In this document: positions 38,111-46,533 of the stretch, in pieces | Numbering within the stretch: the stretch's first letter is position 1 | How the letters are laid out: each line of letters begins with the position of its first letter | From: Nitrospinaceae bacterium | GTDB taxonomy: Bacteria > Nitrospinota > Nitrospinia > Nitrospinales > Nitrospinaceae | Assembly (NCBI GenBank): GCA_024644405.1 | Contig: JAHELC010000002.1 | Span: 124,001-188,000, forward strand | Length of the DNA: 64,000 nt | Reading direction: 5' to 3' | Notes under the pieces: generated by a model | Told to the model about the DNA's origin: nothing | Database searches by the model: none | The model's input: the letters and a program-made list of their open reading frames with translations, nothing else | Program-made: the position numbers and the translations under genes

Positions 38111-38884
38111 TCAGGGAACATTCAATTGAAAGGCGTCTTCCGGCACCCCTTGATTGATGAGGGGATTGTTGAATTTCATGACCACTGCATCGCCCAGCTG
38201 CGGGCGTTCCACGGTAATGATATGGGGGAACAAGTGCCCTTCCGCATCCTGGTAATCTTCCCAATGCACGGTGTAAACCCGTTTTCCACCTTCCCATTTA
38301 GCCAGCCGGACGGGATGGAGGGTATCGGGATCCACTTCAATTTCCAGCGGTGCGTTGTGCTCCGTGTCCACGGCGGTAATCTGATAATTGCCGGTTTCGG
38401 GATTCCAGCGGACGTCTTTCAGATGAAGCTCAGCGAGCCGGGGAATCTTACCCGAAAAAACGCTGACGTATTCGCGAAAATCAAACACCGTCCCAAACGT
38501 CCGCATCATGATATCCCACACTTCCCGGTTCCGGTACAGTTTGTTGCTTTTGGTATCATACAGAAGAATTTGCGTTTGATCGGAAATCAATACGCCCACC
38601 GGCTGACTGAACAGATTCAGGGTATCCAGCCGCAATGAAGTCTCTCCATCAATCAACAGCACCTGCTTGAGGTTGTGGTTCTTCTCCGGGGTCCTGATCG
38701 CGGACTTGACCAGGGATTTGATATTGTGGATGCCGTCCTGCCGCATCGTCAATTGCCGGGAAATCTCGTCGAGGGTGAGGAACTGCGCGGGAGGTTCGAC
38801 CGGTTTGGGAGGCGGCAGGGTTTCACAGGCGGTCAGAACGCCCGCCAAAACACACAGGAGGAGTTTAAGTTTTCGTTTCATCAA
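38111..38884 (-). CDS. LolB-like outer-membrane lipoprotein
   Basis: 257 residues with a lipoprotein signal (LLLCVLAGVLTACE, lipobox LTAC). The mature part resembles LolB/DUF4292 beta-sandwich proteins (SLVKSAIRTPEKNHNLKQVLLIDGETSLRLDTLNLFSQPVGVLISDQTQILLYD). In gammaproteobacteria LolB inserts lipoproteins in the outer membrane and sits beside ispE. Position next to ispE plus the fold supports a LolB-type role, though similarity is weak and the name is therefore not assigned firmly. Confidence 0.75.
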   Translation of the reverse strand: MMKRKLKLLLCVLAGVLTACETLPPPKPVEPPAQFLTLDEISRQLTMRQDGIHNIKSLVKSAIRTPEKNHNLKQVLLIDGETSLRLDTLNLFSQPVGVLISDQTQILLYDTKSNKLYRNREVWDIMMRTFGTVFDFREYVSVFSGKIPRLAELHLKDVRWNPETGNYQITAVDTEHNAPLEIEVDPDTLHPVRLAKWEGGKRVYTVHWEDYQDAEGHLFPHIITVERPQLGDAVVMKFNNPLINQGVPEDAFQLNVP

Positions 38885-38911
38885 TAAAGTGATTGGAAGG
38901 AGGGAAAGAAA

Positions 38912-41215
38912 TCAAAAACTTTGCAACATCAATTCATCCGCTTGACGGATTTTCTCCCGGAGTTTGTCCGGGTCGGGAATTTCTCCGGCCGGTTCCTCCA
39001 GTCTCTTCAGGGTCAACGCCAGGCTGGTCTTCCAGGCTTTGCGGGCTTCCGTAACATTGTCCATGGAAAAATGCACGTCTCCCAAATGGTCATAGAGCAC
39101 CGGATCGGGCTGGGCGTACACCATGGCTTTTTTAATATGGATCAAAGCCTGCTTCGGCTCGCCTTTTTTGTGATAAATCCATCCCAGGCTGTCCAGGAAA
39201 TATCCGTTGCGGGGCTGGATATTCAGCGCCTGCTCCAGATGGTGCAGAGCCTTGTCGAGATCTTCTCCCTTCGTCGCGTAAATATACCCGATGAAGTTGT
39301 GCGCATTGGAATGATGCGGGTTGATTTCCAGCGTCTGCTTCATGCTGGCGATGGCTTTGTCGTATTGCCCGAGTCGCTCGAGCAGCGCGCCCTGCTCAAA
39401 GTAGTATGTATCCTTTTTGTCATTCAGTTGGATGGCCTTGTTGATATTCTGGAAAGCTTCTTCATTTTCATTCAACGACATGTGGGCCAATGCCAGCGCA
39501 TGATAATACCGGTCATTATTGGGGTCGATGGCCACCGCTTTATTCAAGAGCTCAATCGATTTTTTCATCTCCTTGTTGAGTCCGTAGAGCCGGGCCAGAT
39601 TCAACAGGATATCAACCGAGTCTTCACCAGCACCGTCTTTACGATAGGCTTCCACTTCGGTGATAGCTTTATCCATCCTGCCGAACAACTCAAAAATTTT
39701 GGCGATGACGAGGCGCAACTCCTTGTCTTCTTCATTGGCGAGCGCCAACCGAAACTCGTCTACGGCTTCGAGATAAACCGCCTGCTCATAAAAAATGATG
39801 CCGATCTGGGTATGGATGTTGGCCTCACCCGGTTCGAAAGGAGGGACGTCCGCCACTTCCACGTTGTCGGACGATTGGGCATCGGCCATCAAATCGAATC
39901 GTTTTAAATGCTCGTTGATTTTTTTATCATCGGGTTTCAGTTTCAAAATAATTTTGTACTGCTCCATGGCCTCCGGATATTTTTTCTGAAGCTCCAGCAC
40001 ACGGGCCAGGTTTTCCCGGGCTTCGATGAAGCTGGGGCGAAGGGTCAGGGATTTCTTGAATTTCTCCTCGGCGCTTTGCATTTCACCGGTACGCACCAGG
40101 GCCGATCCCAGATAGTGATACCCCAGGGGGTTGGCCGGTTCCACCACGGTGGCCTGATGAAACAGTTCGCGCGCATCCTTAAATTGCTTGAGCGCCCGCA
40201 GGTTGTACCCGGCGAGCAAATAGGCGCGGGCATTGGAAGGTTCCACTTCCATAACCTTGTTGTAATGAGCCAAGGCCTCTTGATATTTGCCCTGACTGGA
40301 TAAAATATCACCCATAATCATACGGACCCGCACGTTATCCGGAAAACGGTCGATCGCATTCTTCCCGGCGGCCAGCGCCAGCTGAAATTGACCGGTGCGC
40401 AAATACAGGCTGACCAGATGTGTGTGTAGATTTTCTCGGGACGGATCGAACTGAACAACCTGCGCATAGTGCCGGGTGGCTTCGTCAAAATCTCCCTCCC
40501 GTTCGAACTTGTACGCTTTTAAATAATGGTAATACGCACGCGGATCCCGATAATTCCGGTCAGGGTATTTTTTGTTGAGGGCCTGAACCTGCCGGACGGC
40601 ATAGGAGGACTTGGATGAACCGGGGGTCATCGATGTCGTCTGATCACTCACATCCACCTCTACGGCGCTGGAATGGCTGGAGGGTTGCAAAGACGCACAA
40701 TTGGCAAGGATAAAAATGCTCACCCACGCCAGGGCGACAAACCGGAGTTTCGTACTCAGGCGGGCAAGACGCTCCCGCAATTCGGGGTCCGGTATCGGTT
40801 TCAAATGCTCCTCTCGGGCAACAGCATGCTTATCCATAGGTTGATTTTGACTCGGGGATGCCGAGATTTTTAAGGGTTTGTTGGAATTTATGGGGATGCC
40901 TTCGACCTGTTTAACCATTATCCCTATAAAGCCTTTAGAATCAAACATTTTATTCAATTTTAACAGGATTTTCCGCTCGTAGGTGCGCACGACCGGCACC
41001 CATTCCTTGCCATAAACCTCCACAAATAGAGTGCTTTCGGCCACTTTTGTGACCCGCGACCGGCTCCCGATTTCGTCTCCGACCACGATGCTCCAGAGCA
41101 GGTTGATCCGGTTCAAGTCCGAATCGGGGGTTTCCGGATCGGGCAACGATTTTATCGTTTCGGCTAAAACTTCACCCATCGAACTCCAGCCGAAAGATTT
41201 TTTTTGTTGCGCCAA
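38912..41215 (-). CDS. DciA (DUF721) domain fused to a membrane-anchored TPR protein
   Basis: 767 residues. Residues about 1-120 match DciA/DUF721, the domain of bacterial replicative-helicase loaders (LLWSIVVGDEIGSRSRVTKVAESTLFVEVYGKEWVPVV, then LLKLNKMF). A polar linker follows, then a hydrophobic segment at about 162-182 (LRFVALAWVSIFILANCASL) with a lipobox-like LANC. The remaining 560 residues are about 12-14 TPR units. The frame is unbroken. Topology with DciA in the cytoplasm and TPRs outside is consistent with a single-pass membrane protein. An internal ATG at 40837 could start a separate lipoprotein, but no ribosome-binding site precedes it. The TPR half resembles the TPR gene that sits beside lolB in pseudomonads. 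Confidence 0.85.
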   Translation of the reverse strand: MAQQKKSFGWSSMGEVLAETIKSLPDPETPDSDLNRINLLWSIVVGDEIGSRSRVTKVAESTLFVEVYGKEWVPVVRTYERKILLKLNKMFDSKGFIGIMVKQVEGIPINSNKPLKISASPSQNQPMDKHAVAREEHLKPIPDPELRERLARLSTKLRFVALAWVSIFILANCASLQPSSHSSAVEVDVSDQTTSMTPGSSKSSYAVRQVQALNKKYPDRNYRDPRAYYHYLKAYKFEREGDFDEATRHYAQVVQFDPSRENLHTHLVSLYLRTGQFQLALAAGKNAIDRFPDNVRVRMIMGDILSSQGKYQEALAHYNKVMEVEPSNARAYLLAGYNLRALKQFKDARELFHQATVVEPANPLGYHYLGSALVRTGEMQSAEEKFKKSLTLRPSFIEARENLARVLELQKKYPEAMEQYKIILKLKPDDKKINEHLKRFDLMADAQSSDNVEVADVPPFEPGEANIHTQIGIIFYEQAVYLEAVDEFRLALANEEDKELRLVIAKIFELFGRMDKAITEVEAYRKDGAGEDSVDILLNLARLYGLNKEMKKSIELLNKAVAIDPNNDRYYHALALAHMSLNENEEAFQNINKAIQLNDKKDTYYFEQGALLERLGQYDKAIASMKQTLEINPHHSNAHNFIGYIYATKGEDLDKALHHLEQALNIQPRNGYFLDSLGWIYHKKGEPKQALIHIKKAMVYAQPDPVLYDHLGDVHFSMDNVTEARKAWKTSLALTLKRLEEPAGEIPDPDKLREKIRQADELMLQSF

Positions 41216-41418
41216 ATGGATAACCCCGCTTCAATCACATAGAGTGTTAATAATACTATTTTAGAAAGAATTACCCGCTTTTCATAGTCTTAAATAATCA
41301 ATATTTTTCTTTCAGTTTCACGCTACGATTAAGTCCTTGATTTTGTATTTAAAACTCCAATTGAACGGAATCCGATACTACAATGGAAATGAACCTTTAG
41401 AGTAACATCCGGCGACTT

Positions 41419-42909
41419 ATGCGACCACGAATCCTCCTGATTCTCCTCGGCATCCTCAGTATCGTCCTGTACCTGGCAATGTGGCAGATTTCCTACCAGT
41501 TCAATTGGGGCGAGGGGTACCGCGACCGGCCGATTCTGATTTACCTGGCGATCTATTTCAGCCTGTTCGCCAGTTATGCCGGTGCCGTATGGATCATCTG
41601 GAATCGGACGGGCGACGACCATCGCCTGTTGTGGACGCTGATCATCCTCGGCCTGCTGTTCCGCGCCGCCGTCCTGCCTGCGCAACAGATTCAGGAAGAC
41701 GATGTGTATCGGTATTTGTGGGACGGCAAAGTGTTCGCTCACGACGTCAACCCCTACAAGTTCGCGCCGATGGAAGTATCGCGCCTCAAGGAATTTCTTA
41801 TCCAGGACCCGGAGGCGTTTGAGCAAAGGTACGATACTCAAAGTCAGGCCGAGTTGTCCCTGCTCTACGATCTGAAATGGGAAAGCCCGGAAACCCTGGT
41901 GTATCAGGAGCGCATCAACCATCCGCAGGTGGCGACGATCTATCCACCGTTGGCACAATTCGTATTCCGGCTGGCCCACCACATTCAACCCGATAGCATC
42001 ATCACCCTGCGACTGCTATTCCTGGTGTTCGACCTGGCGGCGTTGATGTTAATCGTGTGGACGCTGCAGGCGCTGGGTATGAACCGCCTGTGGGCGATGG
42101 TCTATTTCTGGTGCCCGCTGGTGATCAAGGAGACGTTCAACTCGACGCACCTCGACATCATCGGTATCGCCATGCTGTGCGGCGTGTTGTTCTTTGTGGT
42201 GAAGAAGCGGTACTTTGCCGCCAACGCGTTGCTGGCGCTCAGCGTGGTGGGCAAACTGTATCCCGTAATCTTATTGCCGCTTCTCCTGAAGCAACAGGCG
42301 AGCAAGGCCCGCACCAAAAATATCCTACTGCAATGCAGCCTCAGTCTATTGATCTTTTGTGGCGTTGTGGGTTTATTTTATTTGCCGTTTATCGAAATCG
42401 GCGCGCAGAATTTTTCCGGCTTGCAGACCTACGCCACGCGCTGGCAGCAGAACGACAGCATCTTCGCGATTCTCGTCTGGTTCTTCGGATGGTTTGTGGA
42501 GTCGGCAGGACCCGTCCCCTTCTCCTACGACCTGCCGTCGTTGCTGGCGAAGATCACTGTCGCCCTGATCCTCGGCGCGGCCCTGCTGGTTCTGCTGTTC
42601 CGGCGCGAGGAAACCCAACCGCCGCAGGGCAAGGCCGCCCTGGAACCGCTGTTCCTGATTATGGCGCTGGTATTTCTGCTGAGCCCGGTGCAGAATCCCT
42701 GGTACCTGTGCTGGGTGGTACCGTTTTTGTGCATCTTCCCCTGGCGCACGGGAATATTGCTGACCGGACTGGTCGGACTCTACTACCTCGACTTCTACTT
42801 CGACTACCAGGACATCAATCATCTTGCCCCGTGGATCCCCTGGTTCGAATACGTTCCGTTTTATCTTTTCCTAGGATGGGAATTTCAAAAATCAAAACAA
42901 CCCCGCTAA
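41419..42909 (+). CDS. GT-C membrane glycosyltransferase (GT87/DUF2029-like)
   Basis: 496 residues with about eleven membrane helices. Just after the first helices is QQIQEDDVYRYLWDGKVFAHDVNPYKFAP, a GT-C active-site loop with the acidic pair and the VNPY motif of GT87/DUF2029 mannosyltransferases. Other conserved pieces are INHPQVATIYPPLAQFVF and QNPWYLCWVVP. Such enzymes transfer sugar from a polyprenyl-phosphate donor on the periplasmic side; the acceptor is unknown. It converges with a remnant of a regulator, and its stop overlaps that remnant's stop. Confidence 0.84.
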   Translation: MRPRILLILLGILSIVLYLAMWQISYQFNWGEGYRDRPILIYLAIYFSLFASYAGAVWIIWNRTGDDHRLLWTLIILGLLFRAAVLPAQQIQEDDVYRYLWDGKVFAHDVNPYKFAPMEVSRLKEFLIQDPEAFEQRYDTQSQAELSLLYDLKWESPETLVYQERINHPQVATIYPPLAQFVFRLAHHIQPDSIITLRLLFLVFDLAALMLIVWTLQALGMNRLWAMVYFWCPLVIKETFNSTHLDIIGIAMLCGVLFFVVKKRYFAANALLALSVVGKLYPVILLPLLLKQQASKARTKNILLQCSLSLLIFCGVVGLFYLPFIEIGAQNFSGLQTYATRWQQNDSIFAILVWFFGWFVESAGPVPFSYDLPSLLAKITVALILGAALLVLLFRREETQPPQGKAALEPLFLIMALVFLLSPVQNPWYLCWVVPFLCIFPWRTGILLTGLVGLYYLDFYFDYQDINHLAPWIPWFEYVPFYLFLGWEFQKSKQPR

Positions 42910-43046
42910 TCCGGTTTGTTGAGACCGAGTTTTTTGATCTTGGAGTGCAGGGTGGTGGGTTTCATGCCCAGGGTTTCCGCAGTGCTTCTCTTGTTTTCCT
43001 GACCCTGTCCCGCCTCACTCAATGAACCGGATTTAAGCTTTAAATT
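42906..43046 (-). pseudogene. Remnant of an NtrC-type sigma-54 activator (Fis-type HTH)
   Basis: A minus-strand frame of about 45 codons ends STAETLGMKPTTLHSKIKKL then GLNKPD and a stop. The A-x-x-LGMKPTTL-x-x-KIKKLG pattern is the C-terminal Fis-type helix-turn-helix of sigma-54-dependent activators such as FhlA. No receiver, GAF or AAA domain precedes it; an in-frame stop lies just upstream. It therefore looks like the tail of a deleted regulator gene. Confidence 0.75.
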
Positions 43047-43172
43047 TCAATGGATAATCATAAAATCCATTGCCAAATAGGCAATTGGGACCATATTTAG
43101 GGGATAGCACTTCCAAAGACCCGGGGAGCAAGGCGGATCCCTGGTTTCCGTTCTGCCTGCCGGGCCCAACCC

Positions 43173-43190
43173 TGGGTGGTGCACCACCCA
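43173..43190 (+). promoter_or_regulatory. Perfect 18-bp palindrome ahead of the ribosome-binding site
   Basis: TGGGTGGTGCACCACCCA lies 4 bp upstream of the TTGGAGG ribosome-binding site of the gene at 43208. As RNA it could form a 7-bp stem with a short loop close to the ribosome-binding site and alter translation. Alternatively it is a protein-binding operator. No family can be assigned. Confidence 0.5.
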
Positions 43191-43207
43191 CAATTGGAGG
43201 CAGTCCC

Positions 43208-43630
43208 ATGAAAACAAAAATATTCCTTTTCAATATTCTAGCCCTGTTGGTAATACTCGGAATTCCCGCGAACCTTTGGGCGGGGGACATGGGCACCAAG
43301 GTGGAAAAAATCCGTATTATCGAGCCGGGTGAGGCCGAACGGTGCGCCAATGATTTTTTCGTGGACAACATCGGTAAAGAGGAAGCCGACCTCAAAGTGG
43401 TCCTCGGTCACAAAGTGTATGTGAGTGAAATATTACAGCCAGGAGAGAAAAGGGCGTTCGATCTGCCCGCGACTATTAACGTGGCGCGGCTACGGGGCAG
43501 GGAGGATGTATCGTTTGACGACATCGCCGTCATCATCAATCTCGGGCCAAAAGCCCATATGCGCGTGCGCTGCGTCGATCTGCGTGAAAACCCATTGAAG
43601 GGAGAAGATCCTTCAGCGGTTTTCAAATAA
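43208..43630 (+). CDS. Small exported protein, unknown family
   Basis: 140 residues with a Sec signal peptide cleaved near NLWA-GD (residue 25). The ATG follows GGAGGCAGTCCC, a strong ribosome-binding site. The mature part is soluble and beta-rich (EEADLKVVLGHKVYVSEILQPGEKRAFDLPATINVARL, DDIAVIINLGPKAHMRVRCVDL). It contains two cysteines (about residues 44 and 124) that could form a disulfide. No known domain is recognised. Confidence 0.65.
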   Translation: MKTKIFLFNILALLVILGIPANLWAGDMGTKVEKIRIIEPGEAERCANDFFVDNIGKEEADLKVVLGHKVYVSEILQPGEKRAFDLPATINVARLRGREDVSFDDIAVIINLGPKAHMRVRCVDLRENPLKGEDPSAVFK

Positions 43631-43696
43631 GATTTTATTAATAGGTGTTCATCGCTATTTCACAGATGGATTGGGATCCCTTAAGCCGTTTGGAAT

Positions 43697-44533
43697 TTAC
43701 CTCAACGCCATCAGTGCGGCGATGCGTTTTTCCATCGGCGGGTGGGTGCTGAATAAGCTCATCAAATCCCCGCCCGACAACGGGCTGACAATAAACATGT
43801 GGGCCGTAGCCGGTTCTGCATTCATTGGAATCTGTTTCGCACGGCGTTCCATCTTGGCGAGGGCGTTGGCCAGGGGGATCGGGGTCCCCATCAGTTCCGC
43901 GCCGGTGCGGTCGGCCTGGTATTCACGGGTGCGCGAGATCGCCATCTGCACCAACAGGGCCGCGATCGGAGCAATGATGATCATCAATATATGAATCAAC
44001 GGATGCCCGCCGCCACGTCCACCCCGGCCGCCCCCGAAGATCATTCCCCACTGGGCGATATTCGCCAGCATGCTGATCGCTCCGGCCATGGTGGCCACAA
44101 TCGTTCCTATGAGAATATCCCGGTTCTTGACATGACCGAGTTCATGCGCCAGCACGCCCTTGAACTCATCCGGACCGAGCATGTCCAGGATACCGTCGGT
44201 AAATGCGATGGCGGCGTGTTCCGGATTCCGCCCGGTGGCGAAGGCGTTGGGTTGCGGCGAAGGAATACGATAGATTTTCGGCAGGGGGAGTTCGGCGCGG
44301 CGGCACAGGTCCCGTACCATCCGGTAGACTTCCGGAAATTCGGATTCGGTTACTGGCTGCGCCTTGTAGATGGACAACACCATCTTGTCGCTGTAAAAGT
44401 AGGCGCCAAAATTCATCACCACGGCAAACACAAACGCCAGAATCATCCCCTGTTCGCCGCCCAGGGCCATCCCGCCGTAAACCAGCAGCACGGTCAAAAC
44501 ACCTAGTAATAATGTCGTTTTCAGGGCATTCAT
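43697..44533 (-). CDS. htpX: HtpX-type membrane zinc metalloprotease (M48)
   Basis: Inner-membrane protease involved in membrane-protein quality control. 278 residues. Two N-terminal membrane helices, the catalytic HELGH ([15 protein letters not shown]) and [21 protein letters not shown] upstream of it; a third zinc ligand lies in [15 protein letters not shown] Gly/Arg-rich loop ([12 protein letters not shown]) follows two more helices. It lies 115 bp downstream of the HAD gene on the same strand. Confidence 0.95.
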   Translation of the reverse strand: MNALKTTLLLGVLTVLLVYGGMALGGEQGMILAFVFAVVMNFGAYFYSDKMVLSIYKAQPVTESEFPEVYRMVRDLCRRAELPLPKIYRIPSPQPNAFATGRNPEHAAIAFTDGILDMLGPDEFKGVLAHELGHVKNRDILIGTIVATMAGAISMLANIAQWGMIFGGGRGGRGGGHPLIHILMIIIAPIAALLVQMAISRTREYQADRTGAELMGTPIPLANALAKMERRAKQIPMNAEPATAHMFIVSPLSGGDLMSLFSTHPPMEKRIAALMALR

Positions 44534-44585
44534 AATCTCAATCCAAATAAGTGCACGGTTCGTTCTTATTCAAATAAGATTGAAA

Positions 44586-44606
44586 TCGGACCAATTCAAG
44601 GTCCGA
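44586..44606 (-). terminator. Possible terminator hairpin after the HAD gene
   Basis: A perfect 7-bp stem (TCGGACC/GGTCCGA) with a 7-base loop sits 43 bp beyond the HAD stop codon. On the minus strand it is followed by TTTCAATCTT, a weak T-tract. It could attenuate readthrough into htpX. Confidence 0.4.
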
Positions 44607-44648
44607 CGAAATAATTATTCTGGGAGCCTGCTGGATTTATTTCGGGTT

Positions 44649-45341
44649 TCAGACCAATTCGTGAAAGGACCCCACCTTGGTGACGGCTGTGCCATTGTGG
44701 TGGCCCTTGCGGTCGATCAGGATGGAATGAATCCCGACATTGCGCGCCCCTTCAATGTCGGTTGCCGGTTCGTCGCCGATATGACAGGCCTGCTCCGGTG
44801 CCACGCCCGCCCGCTGCAACGCCTCCTTGAAAATTGCGGCGTCCGGTTTGGCGGAACCGACCACGGTGGAGGCCAGGATAAAATTGAAGTACGGCGCCAA
44901 ACCCGTGTTCTTTAAAATCTCCGGCAGGCGAGAATCCCAGTTGGACACCACCCCCAATACGGTCCCGTTGTTTTGCAATTGATCGAGCAGGCCCGACTCG
45001 GTGACGTCCTCGAACACCCGCCAGCTTTCCTGACTGCGGAATACGTCATAGATGTGATCGAAGTAACGGTCGAAATCGTTGAGACCGCCATGCGACGCGA
45101 ACACCCTTCGCACCAGCTCCTTCCAGAATGCGCGCTCCACTGCCAGGCCCTTTTTTTGGCCGAGAGATTCCATGCCGCCCATGTGGGTCCACTCCTGCCG
45201 GAACTCGCGGTTGAGATCGTCCGCACTGCCGGTAAAACCAAAATCGCGGGCGTGGGTGGCGTACACGTCCCCCACAGACGGATGCACGCGGAGCAAAGTG
45301 CCCCCGACATCAAAAAACACGGCTTTATAATTTTTCAGCAT
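44649..45341 (-). CDS. HAD-superfamily hydrolase (subfamily IA)
   Basis: 230 residues from the ATG at 45341; upstream in-frame Met residues give a non-conserved extension. Motif I AVFFDVGGTLL keeps the nucleophilic Asp (residue 11), but the second Asp of DxD is Gly, as in HDHD3-like members. Other motifs: cap domain from about 20-85, motif II VVSNWDS, motif III with Lys at ASTVVGSAKPDAAIF, motif IV IGDEPATDIEGARNVG. Small-molecule phosphatase activity is expected. The substrate is not evident. Confidence 0.88.
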   Translation of the reverse strand: MLKNYKAVFFDVGGTLLRVHPSVGDVYATHARDFGFTGSADDLNREFRQEWTHMGGMESLGQKKGLAVERAFWKELVRRVFASHGGLNDFDRYFDHIYDVFRSQESWRVFEDVTESGLLDQLQNNGTVLGVVSNWDSRLPEILKNTGLAPYFNFILASTVVGSAKPDAAIFKEALQRAGVAPEQACHIGDEPATDIEGARNVGIHSILIDRKGHHNGTAVTKVGSFHELV

Positions 45342-45416
45342 GAGCAACGATATATTAAAAAAAATGGAATACCCCGGACACACCGCTTCGGCGTGCAACG
45401 GGACGGCGAAGTGCCG

Positions 45417-45441
45417 GCCAGCGTGACGCGGGACCCAATTT
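45417..45441 (-). repeat. Dispersed repeat, B motif (inverted)
   Basis: Reverse complement AAATTGGGTCCCGCGTCACG then CTGGC, differing from 13721-13745 at one base. It is followed (minus strand) by CCGGCACTTCGCCG, the same GGCGA..GCC-type inverted repeat that neighbours other copies. A related GGCGAAGTGCCGG lies at 45509-45521. Confidence 0.7.
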
Positions 45442-45503
45442 GACCGTCGGGTAAAATCATCACGGGTTGTCTGATTATAACACTTGCAAGGGCGTAATAA
45501 GAG

Positions 45504-45548
45504 GGAACGGCGAAGTGCCGGTACCGGGGTCTTACGACCCCGGTACCT
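45504..45548. repeat. Hairpin repeat unit GGTACCGGGGTC/GACCCCGGTACC
   Basis: A perfect 12-bp stem (45520-45531 with 45536-45547) and a 4-base loop. It is preceded by GGGAACGGCGAAGTGCCGG, which nearly repeats the GGGACGGCGAAGTGCCGG at 45400-45417. No T-tract follows. Located in the spacer between the HAD gene and a small membrane-protein gene. Confidence 0.6.
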
Positions 45549-45589
45549 CTGGTGATAGCACTTGGAGAAGAGGAGGTAATTCCGGAAAT

Positions 45590-45853
45590 TTAACGCCTTC
45601 CCGGCATAAGGTTAATGATGGCAAGCAGGATGCTGCCGAGCAAAAGGGCAGCGGTTCCCGACCAGTAAAAGGCGTTCTGACCCATCATTTGGAGGAGGTC
45701 CGTCTGGTACAGGGTGTAGACCCAGTACATGGAAGATAAATAACCGATAAACAAAGCTGTTTTATAATGTGACCAGAGAATGCATAAACCCAGCAAACCG
45801 AGGACGAGAACGATCATCTCAATGGTGACTGCGCAATTCGTAACGTCAAACAC
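45590..45853 (-). CDS. Small three-helix membrane protein
   Basis: 87 residues, almost entirely hydrophobic: helices at about 10-27, 33-50 and 60-82, with WSHYKTALFIGYLSSMYWVYTLYQTDLL between. It has the same plan as its neighbour at 45888-46172 (a W..mK/YK-A-lF-G/s.L...YW.YT signature). The family is not recognised and the function is unknown. The two genes are 34 bp apart on the same strand. Confidence 0.6.
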   Translation of the reverse strand: MFDVTNCAVTIEMIVLVLGLLGLCILWSHYKTALFIGYLSSMYWVYTLYQTDLLQMMGQNAFYWSGTAALLLGSILLAIINLMPGRR

Positions 45854-45887
45854 GGTGCTTTAATCTCCCTGTAAGCAGACCGGCCGT

Positions 45888-46172
45888 TCACTTGGAAGAA
45901 GGCACAACCCAGGCATAAACCAGCAGAAATCCCAAAGACAGACCGATAAACATGGTCATAAAGATTCCATAGGTGTTGGCCAGCGCAATCTGAAACAATA
46001 CCGCTTTATTGGCGGTATATTCCCAATAGGCAAAGGTGCCCAGTGAAAGAAACATTCCCGCCTTCATCCGGCCCCAGATAGCCCCCAGGGCCAGAATGCC
46101 AAAGCTGATGATCATTTGACTCAGGGTCAGAGAAAAATGAAGTTGACCTGCCAGTTCTTGCAACGCTTCCAT
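45888..46172 (-). CDS. Small three-helix membrane protein, likely paralogue of the neighbour
   Basis: 94 residues with three hydrophobic segments (SQMIISFGILALGAIWG, GMFLSLGTFAYWEYTANKAVL, TYGIFMTMFIGLSLGFLLVYAWV). AIWGRMKAGMFLSLGTFAYWEYT aligns with ILWSHYKTALFIGYLSSMYWVYT of the next gene. They probably form a tandem duplicated pair, possibly hetero-oligomeric. No known family is recognised. The AT-rich spacer upstream carries its promoter. Confidence 0.6.
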   Translation of the reverse strand: MEALQELAGQLHFSLTLSQMIISFGILALGAIWGRMKAGMFLSLGTFAYWEYTANKAVLFQIALANTYGIFMTMFIGLSLGFLLVYAWVVPSSK

Positions 46173-46533
46173 TTTCTTTCACTCCAGGTAACTCAAGAGG
46201 TTGAAAAGAAAAATTCGATGATCTCTTATAACAAAGCAAGCCCTATGCCAAAAAAATTATATATGACTAAAAAGATGTTATTTATAGTTAACTATGGGAA
46301 ATCGCTTACTACAAAGGATTAAGATTGATACAAATATGTATAAAACATTGATTACATGTGTTTATTGTATTAAATTTTAAAAATAATCAAGTTATACCGT
46401 ATAATATTTTACAAATATTCTGCAAAAAAGATCAGGAATACCTAAAATCGCGGAGCCTCTTCCGGCTAATCGCATATTTATCAGACAAATATAAAACCAG
46501 GGATAATTTGAGATAAGGCTAAATAACCGATTT
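46173..46533. other. AT-rich intergenic region, no gene seen
   Basis: About 360 bp, strongly AT-rich (46240-46440). Short frames here lack ribosome-binding sites and protein-like sequence. It should hold the promoter of the 46172 gene and 3' end signals of the nucleotidyltransferase, but I find no clear hairpin terminator. Confidence 0.4.

Noticed and set aside
40835-41215. Separate DciA gene ending before a TPR lipoprotein
   Set aside because: The frame is continuous and no stop or second ribosome-binding site is visible, so I report one fused gene while stating the alternative.
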